Assembly: GCA_020430005.1 (NCBI GenBank)
Contig: JAGQKQ010000064.1
Location: 1-8,890 of the forward strand
Origin: Candidatus Omnitrophota bacterium
Lineage (GTDB): Bacteria; Omnitrophota; Gorgyraeia; Zapsychrales; Zapsychraceae
Direction: 5' to 3'
DNA: 8,890 bases
Below are positions 1 through 6,676 of this stretch, piece after piece (positions within the stretch are counted from its first letter, which is position 1; the number at the start of each line of letters is the position of its first letter). The position numbers and the translations under genes are program-made. The notes under the pieces were generated by a model. It worked only from the letters and a program-made list of their open reading frames with translations. It was not told the origin of the DNA and did not search any database.

Positions 1-428
1 TTTTCCCATACATCCATACTTAAACGGTTGTTTACCGCGTAAGTGGCATGGGCAACAGAGTGAGGAATATTGTGTTTGATAATATAATCACGCACATCGT
101 AGATATTTTTGCGGATTTGCTCGATAACGTCATACTGCTCTTTGGTCATATCATAAAGAAGAACATGCATTTTACAGCCGTCTTCCGGAAAACCGGTGGT
201 GATCTCAACCCCGGTAAAAGTATCCTCAGGGTGTCTTTTATTCAGTTCAATAATCCCGTCGACCGTATTGTGGTCCGTAATCGTCACATAGTCCATCCCA
301 TTAGCCTTGGCCATTTGATAGACCTGCTCAATCTCTGTATAACACTCGTTCATCCCGATTTGCCGTAAGAACCACTCCGATGGCGTAGGGGAATATTTCG
401 AGTGCACATGCATATCAACTTTTCTCAT
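1..428 (-). CDS. PHP-domain metal-dependent hydrolase, N-terminal part (C-terminus beyond left edge)
   Basis: 142 complete residues are visible and the frame is still open at the left edge. The PHP phosphoesterase fold is recognisable from its metal-binding motifs in order: DMHVHSKYS (His7, His9), ITDHNTVDG (Asp52, His53), GVEITT (Glu75), MHVLLY (His88) and IPHSVAHATY (His123/His127). PHP domains use a two- or three-metal centre to hydrolyse phosphoesters. The start is the ATG ending at 428, preceded at 7 nt by a clear GGAGG (436-440). The stretches TPSEWFLRQIG and TTGFPEDGCKMHVL resemble, from memory, a PHP subclass fused in front of a GT4-type glycosyltransferase, so the missing part may be a glycosyltransferase; that is inference. 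No signal peptide is visible, so it is probably cytoplasmic. The gene is divergent from the PEP-CTERM gene at 726. PHP-domain membership is confident; the substrate is unknown. Confidence 0.88.
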   Translation of the reverse strand, partial: MRKVDMHVHSKYSPTPSEWFLRQIGMNECYTEIEQVYQMAKANGMDYVTITDHNTVDGIIELNKRHPEDTFTGVEITTGFPEDGCKMHVLLYDMTKEQYDVIEQIRKNIYDVRDYIIKHNIPHSVAHATYAVNNRLSMDVWE

Positions 429-460
429 ATCTAGTCCTCCACCTCAAATGTACAACCTGA

Positions 461-489
461 ATCGTACTTTTTTGCAAACTTTATGTGAA
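461..489 (-). promoter_or_regulatory. candidate sigma-70-type promoter for the PHP gene
   Basis: Read on the minus strand, TTCACA (484-489, five of six matches to TTGACA) lies 17 nt from TACGAT (461-466, four of six matches to TATAAT). Transcription would start near 454, giving a 5' leader of about 25 nt that contains the GGAGG ribosome site. Spacing and position are good, but the region is AT-rich and a chance match is possible. Confidence 0.4.
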
Positions 490-504
490 TTTTTGGCAAC
501 ATTA

Positions 505-539
505 ACCCAAAATCAGCGTAAAATTGGCGTTTTTTGGGT
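505..539. repeat. AT-rich inverted repeat in the divergent intergenic region
   Basis: ACCCAAAA (505-512) and TTTTGGGT (532-539) form perfect 8-bp arms around a 19-nt spacer. The repeat lies just upstream of the candidate PHP promoter and could be an operator or a weak hairpin. There is no GC-rich stem followed by a T-run, so it is not a convincing terminator. Confidence 0.35.
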
Positions 540-574
540 AAAATCGGGTAATTCTGATAAAATCTCCTGAAATC

Positions 575-592
575 CATTTTTTGAAAAAAATG
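575..592. repeat. A/T-tract palindrome in the divergent intergenic region
   Basis: CATTTTTT and AAAAAATG are perfect 8-bp arms separated by GA. Phased A/T tracts of this kind often bend DNA. It lies about 135 nt upstream of the PEP-CTERM gene start. Its function is unknown, and low complexity makes chance occurrence quite possible. Confidence 0.3.
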
Positions 593-664
593 CAGATTTT
601 ACAATGATTTCAAGATTCCTCCATTATTCCGTAACACAACCTGTTTAGTATAAGACGTCTTTGA

Positions 665-678
665 GGAACGATCGTTCC
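665..678. promoter_or_regulatory. perfect 14-bp palindrome upstream of the PEP-CTERM gene, possible operator
   Basis: GGAACGATCGTTCC is fully self-complementary and ends 47 nt before the ATG at 726. It is more GC-rich than the surrounding sequence. A gapless palindrome suits a homodimeric repressor or activator site. Depending on where transcription starts, it could instead form a small hairpin in the 5' untranslated region. I do not recognise it as the site of a known regulator. Confidence 0.4.
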
Positions 679-725
679 CTGAAAAATGAACTAATCCCAT
701 TTCACCAAATCTGCAAGGAGGAGAC

Positions 726-1505
726 ATGAACAGCGGCATACCAAAACCAGGCTTACTCGTTGGCATTCTTTGTTCCGTTATTATTCTTACACTTTCTGCC
801 CAGGCCAACGCGACCGAAACCACATTATTTTATGAGGATTTTGAAGGATACTCCTATTTCCCGGATGAATACCCTGCTTTTGATCCGATTAACAAAGGCA
901 TCCCAAAAATTTCTGAGGGGGCTAATGAAATATGGTATGGCGGACGTTTTGAAGAATATGATGATGGTACGATTGATCAGGATTTAGCTGTTCAGAAATT
1001 CGGCGGCTCTCCCAACAACACCCACACTGGCCGTTTTGAAGACGAAGCCGGACTTCTCTTTAATATCAACACTCTCAATTACACCGATGTTAAATTAAGC
1101 TTCGATTACCGGACCTTCCATACCGACAGACAAGATAAAGTTGTGGCCGGATATCTGATAGGCGATCTTAATTTTGGCTCATGCTTGGGTAATGGTGAAC
1201 CGGGCTGTTTCCGTGACTTCTTTACAGAAGATCTTGGCGGCAGTCAAAGCGCAGCTGAAAGCTGGTGGAATACGGACTGGACCGAAATTGTGCGTGACCG
1301 TGGAGAATGGAAATCCATTGAAGATTACGCGCTACCTAGCGGCGAGGAAAACGTTTGGATTGCCTTCTGGTTAGATAATGGTGAAAAAGACTTCGGAAAA
1401 ATCGACAATATTCAAGTCCACGCGACACTGGTTCCGGAACCGATCAGTTCAGCTTTATTCTTACTAGGCGGATCGGCTTTTGGCGTTCGACGATTTTTCG
1501 CTTAA
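726..1505 (+). CDS. PEP-CTERM sorting-signal exported protein, predicted beta-sandwich
   Basis: This 259-residue protein carries both export signals of the PEP-CTERM/exosortase system. An N-terminal signal peptide has a hydrophobic core at about residues 10-24 and likely cleavage after ANA (27-29). The C-terminal tail has VPEP (236-239), a short hydrophobic helix (about 240-254) and a basic RR at 255-256. Exosortase is expected to process the tail. The mature part opens with LFYEDFEGY and closes with IDNIQVHA. It is rich in aromatic and acidic residues, as in jelly-roll, lectin-like domains that bind carbohydrate, but no specific family was recognised. Cys153 and Cys161 are close enough for a small disulphide loop. 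The start is well supported by AAGGAGGA immediately upstream. It is the only plus-strand gene, and its stop lies 6 nt from the convergent hydrolase stop. PEP-CTERM proteins are usually linked to exopolysaccharide or biofilm matrix; the role here is inferred. Confidence 0.88.
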   Translation: MNSGIPKPGLLVGILCSVIILTLSAQANATETTLFYEDFEGYSYFPDEYPAFDPINKGIPKISEGANEIWYGGRFEEYDDGTIDQDLAVQKFGGSPNNTHTGRFEDEAGLLFNINTLNYTDVKLSFDYRTFHTDRQDKVVAGYLIGDLNFGSCLGNGEPGCFRDFFTEDLGGSQSAAESWWNTDWTEIVRDRGEWKSIEDYALPSGEENVWIAFWLDNGEKDFGKIDNIQVHATLVPEPISSALFLLGGSAFGVRRFFA

Positions 1506-1511
1506 TAAAAA

Positions 1512-2321
1512 CTATAGTTGTCTCAGAATATCTTTGATTCTTTTCCAGGCGGCATCACGGGCGGCATGATCGGCCAAAGAACCTTCCGGATCATCCCCTT
1601 TACGCATAAAGGCATGTCCGGCTCCGGGATAAATTTCATAATCATACTTTTTATCCAAAGCTGTCATTTGTTCTGCGGTTGCATCAATTGTGGCGTTCAC
1701 TCGCTGATCATCCCCGCCGTAGAATCCATGGACCGGGACCTGAATACGATTTAACTCTTCTTCACTTTCCGGTGCGGTTCCATAAAAGACCAACGCTGTT
1801 TTAATATTCGTATTATTGGTAGCAAACCGAAACGATTGTTTACCACCCCAGCAAAATCCTACCACAGCCGTTTTTCCATTGGCCGCCGCAATACTTTGAG
1901 CGTAAGCCTGCACAGCCATCAAATCAGCTGTTACCTGAGATGGATTCAACTCATAAATTCCGTTGCGTGCGGCGTCGGACGATGGAAAATCCGACGTGCG
2001 GGAATATTCTTCACTGAAATCTGAAAGCAAATCCGGAGCAACCGCAACATAGCCTGCCTCCGCCAATTGGTCGGCGAATAAGCGCACCCAATCTGTTAAT
2101 CCCCTATTTTCGTGAATAACAATAACAACCGGCGCGTTTTCGGATACCTCGGGATAAACAACAAAGCTGTGTACTGTCCGCTCTCCGGAGGCAATTTCCA
2201 CCCACTCATGATGGCGTGGAGAATTATCCAATTGCTCAATGATATACGGCTGGGCGAAAAGATTTGTGGCGGAAAAAATAACGACAATAAGCAGAAGAGC
2301 TTTTAAAAATCGGTTTGGCAT
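1512..2321 (-). CDS. secreted dienelactone hydrolase family alpha/beta hydrolase
   Basis: The protein has 269 residues. An N-terminal signal peptide (hydrophobic residues about 6-18, likely cleavage after LFA at 21-23) precedes a dienelactone-hydrolase-type alpha/beta fold. The family's catalytic residues are visible: the nucleophile elbow GFCWGG with Cys157, Asp205 in YGGDDQRV, His236 in GAGHAF, Glu71 in IHENRGL, and Arg240 four residues after the His, as in the classical enzyme. Family members hydrolyse dienelactones or other esters. Export makes a true cytosolic aromatic-degradation role unlikely, and the substrate is unknown. The ATG ending at 2321 was chosen because AAGGAG lies 6 nt upstream and the signal peptide then begins cleanly; an upstream TTG at 2348 has no such support. 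It follows ldhA by 32 nt and is probably the last gene of that operon. No terminator is visible in the 6-nt gap to the convergent gene. Confidence 0.88.
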   Translation of the reverse strand: MPNRFLKALLLIVVIFSATNLFAQPYIIEQLDNSPRHHEWVEIASGERTVHSFVVYPEVSENAPVVIVIHENRGLTDWVRLFADQLAEAGYVAVAPDLLSDFSEEYSRTSDFPSSDAARNGIYELNPSQVTADLMAVQAYAQSIAAANGKTAVVGFCWGGKQSFRFATNNTNIKTALVFYGTAPESEEELNRIQVPVHGFYGGDDQRVNATIDATAEQMTALDKKYDYEIYPGAGHAFMRKGDDPEGSLADHAARDAAWKRIKDILRQL

Positions 2322-2353
2322 GATGAGCTCCTTTTTAAAGATACACAAATAAT

Positions 2354-3361
2354 CTATTTAACGAATTCGGATTTAACAATGTTCGCCGGATCCAATTGAC
2401 CAGCCTCAAAATCCGAAATGTTTTTCAAGGTGGTTTCGGCGATATTGCTGAGGGCCGTTTTTGTGAAGAATGCCTGATGACCGGTAATAACCACGTTCGG
2501 AAAAGTTAAAAGACGCGCAAATGTGTCATCCTGAATGACATGACCGGAAAGATCTTCAAAAAAGAGGCCATCCTCTTCTTCGTATACATCTAAGCCAAGA
2601 TAACCGATGATTCCCGATTTCAACCCTTCAATCACACTTTGGGTGTCGATCAAACCGCCACGGCTTGTGTTGACAATCATCACACCCTTTTTCATTTGCT
2701 GAACACTCTGTGCGTTAATAATGTGATAGGTATCCGGTGTTAGTGGAAGATGCAGCGAAATAATATCACTGTCCGCATAAAGTTTATTTAAAGGAACATA
2801 TTCCGCTATGCCTTTTAATTCCGGATTAACATACGGATCATACGCCAGAATATGCAGACCAAAACCGGACAAAATCTTCGCGGTCAGCACTCCAATCTTT
2901 CCAGTACCGATAATGCCGGCTGTTTTTCCGTGCATTTGAAATCCCAGCAGACCTTCGAGCGAAAAATTTCCTTCACGGATACGGTTATGCGCCCGGTAAA
3001 TTTGACGGTTCAAGGCCAGCATAATCGCCACGGCATGTTCGGCAACCCCGTGCGGCGAATACGCCGGCACGCGGGCAATGGTTATCCCTAATGATTCGGC
3101 CGTCTTTACATCCACATTGTTAAAACCCGCACACCGCAAGGCCAGCAACCGTACACCTTCTTTGGATAATAACGTCAAGACATCTTTATCCAGATGGTCG
3201 TTCACAAAAGCGCAAACAACATCAAAACCGGATGCCAGCTTACAAGTATTCTTATTCAGAGGCGCTTCAAAAAAAATCACTTCATGCGAATGATTTTGAG
3301 CCGCCTCCGATAAGTATTGTTTGTCATAAGCTTTGGTATTAAAAACAGCGACTTTCATCAT
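2354..3361 (-). CDS. ldhA: D-lactate dehydrogenase (NAD-dependent D-2-hydroxyacid dehydrogenase)
   Basis: This 335-residue cytoplasmic enzyme should reduce pyruvate to D-lactate with NADH, recycling NAD during fermentation. It closely resembles E. coli LdhA along its length: LRCAGFNNVD (75-84), RVPAYSP (97-103), VAEHA (106-110), GNFSLEGLLGF (131-141), TAGIIGTGKIG (147-157), NTSRGGLID (231-239), LFFEDLSGHVIQDD (266-279) and GHQAFFT (294-300). The nucleotide-binding GxGxxG is at 152-157, with acidic Asp175 following it. The catalytic Arg234, the Glu of the DVYEEE stretch (258-263) and His295 are all present. Length is normal and the gene looks intact. It starts only 11 nt after the stop of the upstream secreted-protein gene, so they are probably co-transcribed. 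Adjacent ATGs at 3361 and 3358 both lack a strong ribosome site at normal spacing; the nearest GGAG lies inside the end of the preceding gene, suggesting translational coupling. Related 2-hydroxyacid dehydrogenases are less likely. Confidence 0.93.
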   Translation of the reverse strand: MMKVAVFNTKAYDKQYLSEAAQNHSHEVIFFEAPLNKNTCKLASGFDVVCAFVNDHLDKDVLTLLSKEGVRLLALRCAGFNNVDVKTAESLGITIARVPAYSPHGVAEHAVAIMLALNRQIYRAHNRIREGNFSLEGLLGFQMHGKTAGIIGTGKIGVLTAKILSGFGLHILAYDPYVNPELKGIAEYVPLNKLYADSDIISLHLPLTPDTYHIINAQSVQQMKKGVMIVNTSRGGLIDTQSVIEGLKSGIIGYLGLDVYEEEDGLFFEDLSGHVIQDDTFARLLTFPNVVITGHQAFFTKTALSNIAETTLKNISDFEAGQLDPANIVKSEFVK

Positions 3362-3372
3362 AGTAAGCCCAA

Positions 3373-4362
3373 TTACTCCGCCTGAAGATCTTGTTCATCC
3401 AGATCTTCTCCGGCAATACTGGCCGCCATAAAAGATACCAGCGTCCCGTTTGATTTTGATAAGGCGTCCGCCGTTGCCTTTTTATAAGCTTCCGGTTCCG
3501 CGTTAACTTCTACTGTACTGGTCGACTGGCGGTTACCCACGTTGCCACCCAACAACGATCCAACAAGAGCCACTCCGTCACTAACCTTATTCATTCCTGT
3601 TGTGGCATCGACCACTTCTCCGATTGGAAAGGCCGAATTAATGGGCTGCTGGATCATAAAAGCAACCGGACCTTTTTCCGTGATGACCGCTAATTCACCG
3701 AAAACATTAATCCCCTGACCAACGGCAACATCCGATTTATCTTTCAAAAGATTAAATTTCTTTTCATTACGTGCCATCGTAATAAAGTTAACCGTATAAT
3801 CAGCCTTTAACATTAACGCGTCCACATCACGCGCCAGCATAAAAGCCTTTACAGACACCGTACCCGGAAAATAACGGCTGTTTGGTGTAAATTGCGCAAA
3901 GTTTTTCTTAACAACAGGAAATTTACTGCTCTCAGCTAATTTCTGGTAGGTGGCATTATCATCCAACGTTGACACATCCAACACCTCATATCCCGCATCT
4001 TTCAGTTGCTGAATCAAATCGTCATACATTGCGTTGGTAACATCCTGCATGATACTTTCTTCAACACCGTTTAATTTGGAATAAATCTTTGTTTTGGATG
4101 TTGTAATTCCTCCAACCGCATTAAGATATTTTCCACCTGTTGCAAAGGTGACACGGAAATAAGGTACAATGACTTTATTATTTTCAGGGATGTGTTTCAC
4201 CTTCCCCATAATTTTTAAATCGTCCAGTTGCTTCGTCCAAAAATAACGCTTCTTTTTAATCTTCTGCGCCTGCTGAACCTCGGCATCCATAATTTCCGTT
4301 CTCGCAAAGCCTGTACTTGAAGCAAGCATCGCGGCCAAAACCATTATCAAAACTTTCTTCAT
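3373..4362 (-). CDS. exported protein of unknown function
   Basis: The protein has 329 residues and I do not recognise its family with confidence. A clear signal peptide (MKKVLIMVLAAMLASSTGFA, likely cleaved after residue 20) implies a periplasmic or surface location. There is no Cys, so it is not a lipoprotein, and there are no later membrane segments. Features include a basic stretch KIKKKRYFW (34-42), a beta-rich part VIVPYFRVTFATGG (64-77), and a predicted helical segment DVTNAMYDDLIQQLKDAGYEV (107-127). A Gly/Ser-rich stretch lies at 262-283 and the C-terminus is acidic. The sequence gives a vague impression of uncharacterised bacterial envelope proteins with a similar 'YDDLIQQLKDAGYEV' segment, but no function follows from that. 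The ATG at 4362 was chosen over an upstream TTG at 4395 because GGGAG lies 6 nt before it and it starts the signal peptide. It is probably first in an operon with ldhA and the secreted hydrolase. Confidence 0.82.
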   Translation of the reverse strand: MKKVLIMVLAAMLASSTGFARTEIMDAEVQQAQKIKKKRYFWTKQLDDLKIMGKVKHIPENNKVIVPYFRVTFATGGKYLNAVGGITTSKTKIYSKLNGVEESIMQDVTNAMYDDLIQQLKDAGYEVLDVSTLDDNATYQKLAESSKFPVVKKNFAQFTPNSRYFPGTVSVKAFMLARDVDALMLKADYTVNFITMARNEKKFNLLKDKSDVAVGQGINVFGELAVITEKGPVAFMIQQPINSAFPIGEVVDATTGMNKVSDGVALVGSLLGGNVGNRQSTSTVEVNAEPEAYKKATADALSKSNGTLVSFMAASIAGEDLDEQDLQAE

Positions 4363-4405
4363 CAATCTCTCCCTTTCGTTATGCTCCTTATTCAAGACGT
4401 GTTTT

Positions 4406-4460
4406 TTCCATATATAATACCATTTTCCATATTTTTTGGAAGCATAAATGGACTTCCATA
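4406..4460 (-). promoter_or_regulatory. AT-rich promoter region with three TATGGAA repeats
   Basis: On the minus strand the heptamer TATGGAA occurs three times in one orientation (4454-4460, 4425-4431, 4406-4412), plus an inverted TTCCA at 4437-4441. Between the last two copies lies a TATTATAT-like -10 candidate. The array sits immediately upstream of the 3373-4362 gene, between it and the hairpin at 4465-4495, where that operon's promoter is expected. A regulator binding repeated sites is possible; in such AT-rich sequence chance is a real alternative. No good -35 box was found. Confidence 0.35.
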
Positions 4461-4464
4461 AATA

Positions 4465-4495
4465 GACAAGCCGGCCCTGCTGAGACCGGCTTGTC
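4465..4495 (-). terminator. hairpin terminator after the TonB receptor gene
   Basis: A perfect 10-bp GC-rich stem (GACAAGCCGG pairing with CCGGCTTGTC) encloses an 11-nt loop. It begins 31 nt after the receptor's stop codon. On the minus strand it is followed by TATTTAT, a weak rather than uninterrupted U-run. It is best read as the terminator closing the haem-uptake operon and insulating the next transcription unit. Confidence 0.65.
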
Positions 4496-4526
4496 GGACA
4501 ACTTTTACATACTATTTAGCAGCAGA

Positions 4527-6554
4527 TTACCACTGAACGCTTTTGGATAAACCAACAACAAAATTGCGGCCAGCCGCCGGAATGGAAGATAAATGTTCCC
4601 GGTAGGCTCTGTCAAAAACATTTTCAATTCCAAGACTCAACTTGGCATCTTCCAAGCCTGGAATTGCGATCTGTGTTTTGATATCCCAAACCGCGTACCC
4701 TGACGTATGCGTCGATGAATCCGGAGTGCGGTATTGTTTATCCACAAAACGACCCGTTAAGGAAGCGTGTAATGTATCCTCTTCATTCTGGTATTTAAGC
4801 CCCCATCGTAATTGATCCGGCATAATCGATGTTAACGGCGTTTCATCGGTAATGTCTTTTCCCCGAATAATATCAAATCCGGCAAATGTAGACAAACCGC
4901 TGCCGATATAAAAATCAACGGAATTCTCAACACCCCAGATTTCGACTTCACTGACATTTCGTGACGTCGTCGTTCCGGGAAATGTATCAAACGCGACAAT
5001 TGTTTCGATAAAATCATCCGCCTTAATCAGAAAATATGCCGTTTCAAAGCTGAAGCGGCCCCAGTCTCCACGGAATCCGGCTTCAAAATTCTGACTTTTT
5101 TCAGGCTTCAAATTAGAATTCGACTGAAAATTATTTCCCGGAAAATGCTGCCCTGAAGGGTACAATTCTAATAATCTCGGCGCGCGGAAACCTAATCCAT
5201 AACTGGTAAAGAAATTCAACTCTTCCACAATGCGATAAACCAAAGCAATTTTAGGACTAACACGATTATCGGTATTTTTAGAATTAAGCGAAGATTCCGA
5301 TTTAAAATAATCCCAGCGGACACCGGGAATCACAGTCAGCTTGTCATCAAAGAAACTGATTTCATCCTGAAGAAAAACAGCACCACCCTGGAAATTTCCA
5401 TTAGGAAAACTTCCTAAATCTGCTCCTCCGGTACCAGTGTTGCGTTCCCCCTCGGCAATATCTTTATAGTATTCAATTCCGTAAGTCAAAATATTCGGTA
5501 AACCTGCGACATCCAGAATGTTACTGTTCTTTACTTCAAATCCGAATGTTCCAATTCCCAATGTATCTTCCCGCAGGGCGGCATTCTGACGATCTTCTGT
5601 AATTTCGGTCGTTTGATAATAAATATCCGCGCCAAAATCTTCAAAGAATTCCCCTGCAGCTTTATTGGCAATACCGATTTTAACAAGCTGGCGCTCTGTC
5701 TCTCTTTTCTGTAAAGGATTTTCATTGGAAACCGTCGAAGCCGGATTACTTGGAACCTTGGCATTCTCATCATATTTATTATATGTGAATGTTACATCAC
5801 TACTTTCCGTTGGATGGAGAATCATTTTGTTTAAAGAATCAAATCCCTTTTGTTCAGCGTTGTTCAGATGCGTTCCATCTCCCAGTCGAATTTTAGGTGC
5901 GGAATCCCATCGGTTATAATTCGTAATAAACTCAAACTTCTCAGTCGGTTTGGTAAAAAAACTTAGACTTTCCTGATGCTCAACATTCACAGAGTTATAA
6001 TCAACCCCCAACTTCATACCTAACGTTTTTCCCTCTTTTAAAAGATCCCCCGGATCTTTCGTCGTAATGTTGATAACTCCGCCCATCGCATCGGAACCAT
6101 AAAGGGCGGAAGCTCCCCCTTTTAAAACTTCTATTTTCTGGATATTATCCACATCAACGAACAACTGTCCCTTATGTCCCGTGAGAAAGTTCATACGGGC
6201 ACCATCCAGCCTAAGCTGAACACGGGAGTCACTCAAACCGCGGATATTCGGTGTTTTTCCGATTGCCCGCGGCCCGCCATCAATATTAACACCGGGAATT
6301 TCTTGTAACGCCTCCCCCAGATCCTGAGCCAAACTTTTTTCCAAGTCTTCCGCTGTTAAAAGCCCGACAGATTGTGGGGAATCAAATAAGGTAGTTTCCG
6401 TTTTTGTTCCGATAATAACAACCCTGTCCTTCATTCTGTCCGCTCTTTCCGACATAGATACCGCCCAGGAAACTTCGGCTTTCATGATGGTAGATAACAT
6501 CATAATCCCCCCGAACACAATCATTATTTGCTTGCTCAATCCTAAACCTCTCAT
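4527..6554 (-). CDS. TonB-dependent outer-membrane receptor, haem/haemoglobin type (HmuR-like)
   Basis: This complete 675-residue receptor should bind a metal-tetrapyrrole, probably haem, at the cell surface and import it across the outer membrane using TonB energy. An N-terminal signal sequence (hydrophobic about 10-22) is followed by a TonB-box-like DRVVIIGTKTE (43-53). The plug is at about 55-165 with PNIRGLSDSRVQLRLDG (102-118) and IEVLKGGASALYGSDAMGGVINI (141-163). A beta-barrel follows, ending in GRNFVVGLSKSVQW with a terminal aromatic. Haem-receptor hallmarks are the FRAP box (456-459), His470, NSNLKPE (479-485), and plug His127 in TGHKG. These correspond in context to the haem-ligand histidines of HemR and ShuA. 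The start has AGGAAAGG 8 nt upstream. It lies downstream of a CobN/HmuS-type chelatase and a YezD-family gene and is followed by a hairpin terminator. Cobalamin or siderophore uptake is an alternative but fits the motifs less well. Confidence 0.9.
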   Translation of the reverse strand: MRGLGLSKQIMIVFGGIMMLSTIMKAEVSWAVSMSERADRMKDRVVIIGTKTETTLFDSPQSVGLLTAEDLEKSLAQDLGEALQEIPGVNIDGGPRAIGKTPNIRGLSDSRVQLRLDGARMNFLTGHKGQLFVDVDNIQKIEVLKGGASALYGSDAMGGVINITTKDPGDLLKEGKTLGMKLGVDYNSVNVEHQESLSFFTKPTEKFEFITNYNRWDSAPKIRLGDGTHLNNAEQKGFDSLNKMILHPTESSDVTFTYNKYDENAKVPSNPASTVSNENPLQKRETERQLVKIGIANKAAGEFFEDFGADIYYQTTEITEDRQNAALREDTLGIGTFGFEVKNSNILDVAGLPNILTYGIEYYKDIAEGERNTGTGGADLGSFPNGNFQGGAVFLQDEISFFDDKLTVIPGVRWDYFKSESSLNSKNTDNRVSPKIALVYRIVEELNFFTSYGLGFRAPRLLELYPSGQHFPGNNFQSNSNLKPEKSQNFEAGFRGDWGRFSFETAYFLIKADDFIETIVAFDTFPGTTTSRNVSEVEIWGVENSVDFYIGSGLSTFAGFDIIRGKDITDETPLTSIMPDQLRWGLKYQNEEDTLHASLTGRFVDKQYRTPDSSTHTSGYAVWDIKTQIAIPGLEDAKLSLGIENVFDRAYREHLSSIPAAGRNFVVGLSKSVQW

Positions 6555-6676
6555 TGTTTATACCTTTCCTAACCACTCAACCCTCCGGTCTTCCGGTTGG
6601 AATTCAGCGAATCCTTATGACATACACCGCGTGTACGGTAGCGTTCCTTAATATATTTACGGCCGTTGTAAAGAAT
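6555..6676 (-). other. 122-nt leader before the TonB receptor gene with potential hairpins
   Basis: This gap holds no gene. Read on the minus strand it contains TACAC-GCG-GTGTA (6623-6635), which competes with an overlapping ACCG/CGGT pairing, then a GGATTC/GAAT(T)CC arm pair (about 6600-6615). A CAACC/GGTTG stem follows (6578-6582 with 6595-6599), overlapping an alternative CCGG/CCGG pairing. The receptor's ribosome site AGGAAAGG follows at 6563-6570. Competing stems near a ribosome site could indicate an RNA regulatory leader, or the first palindrome could be a protein operator. I saw no cobalamin-riboswitch B12 box and no clear promoter. Confidence 0.35.

Noticed and set aside
48..368. 106-codon plus-strand open frame
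   Set aside because: It is antisense to the PHP domain, whose motifs are unmistakable on the minus strand.
484..540. Sigma-54 (-24/-12) promoter for the PEP-CTERM gene
   Set aside because: TGGCAA and TGGCGT elements occur but neither is followed at the proper distance by TTGC.
1500..1525. Bidirectional terminator between the convergent genes
   Set aside because: Only a 10-bp AT-rich palindrome (AACTATAGTT) is present across the 6-nt gap; it is too weak to call a terminator.
2322..2348. TTG start adding 9 residues to the secreted hydrolase
   Set aside because: The AAGGAG ribosome site lies inside this extension and is ideally spaced for the ATG at 2321.
4363..4395. TTG start adding 11 residues to the exported protein
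   Set aside because: The added residues are charged, would sit in front of a normal signal peptide, and include the GGGAG ribosome site of the ATG at 4362.
6555..6676. Cobalamin riboswitch before the TonB receptor
   Set aside because: The conserved B12-box sequence is absent and the stems seen do not match that architecture.
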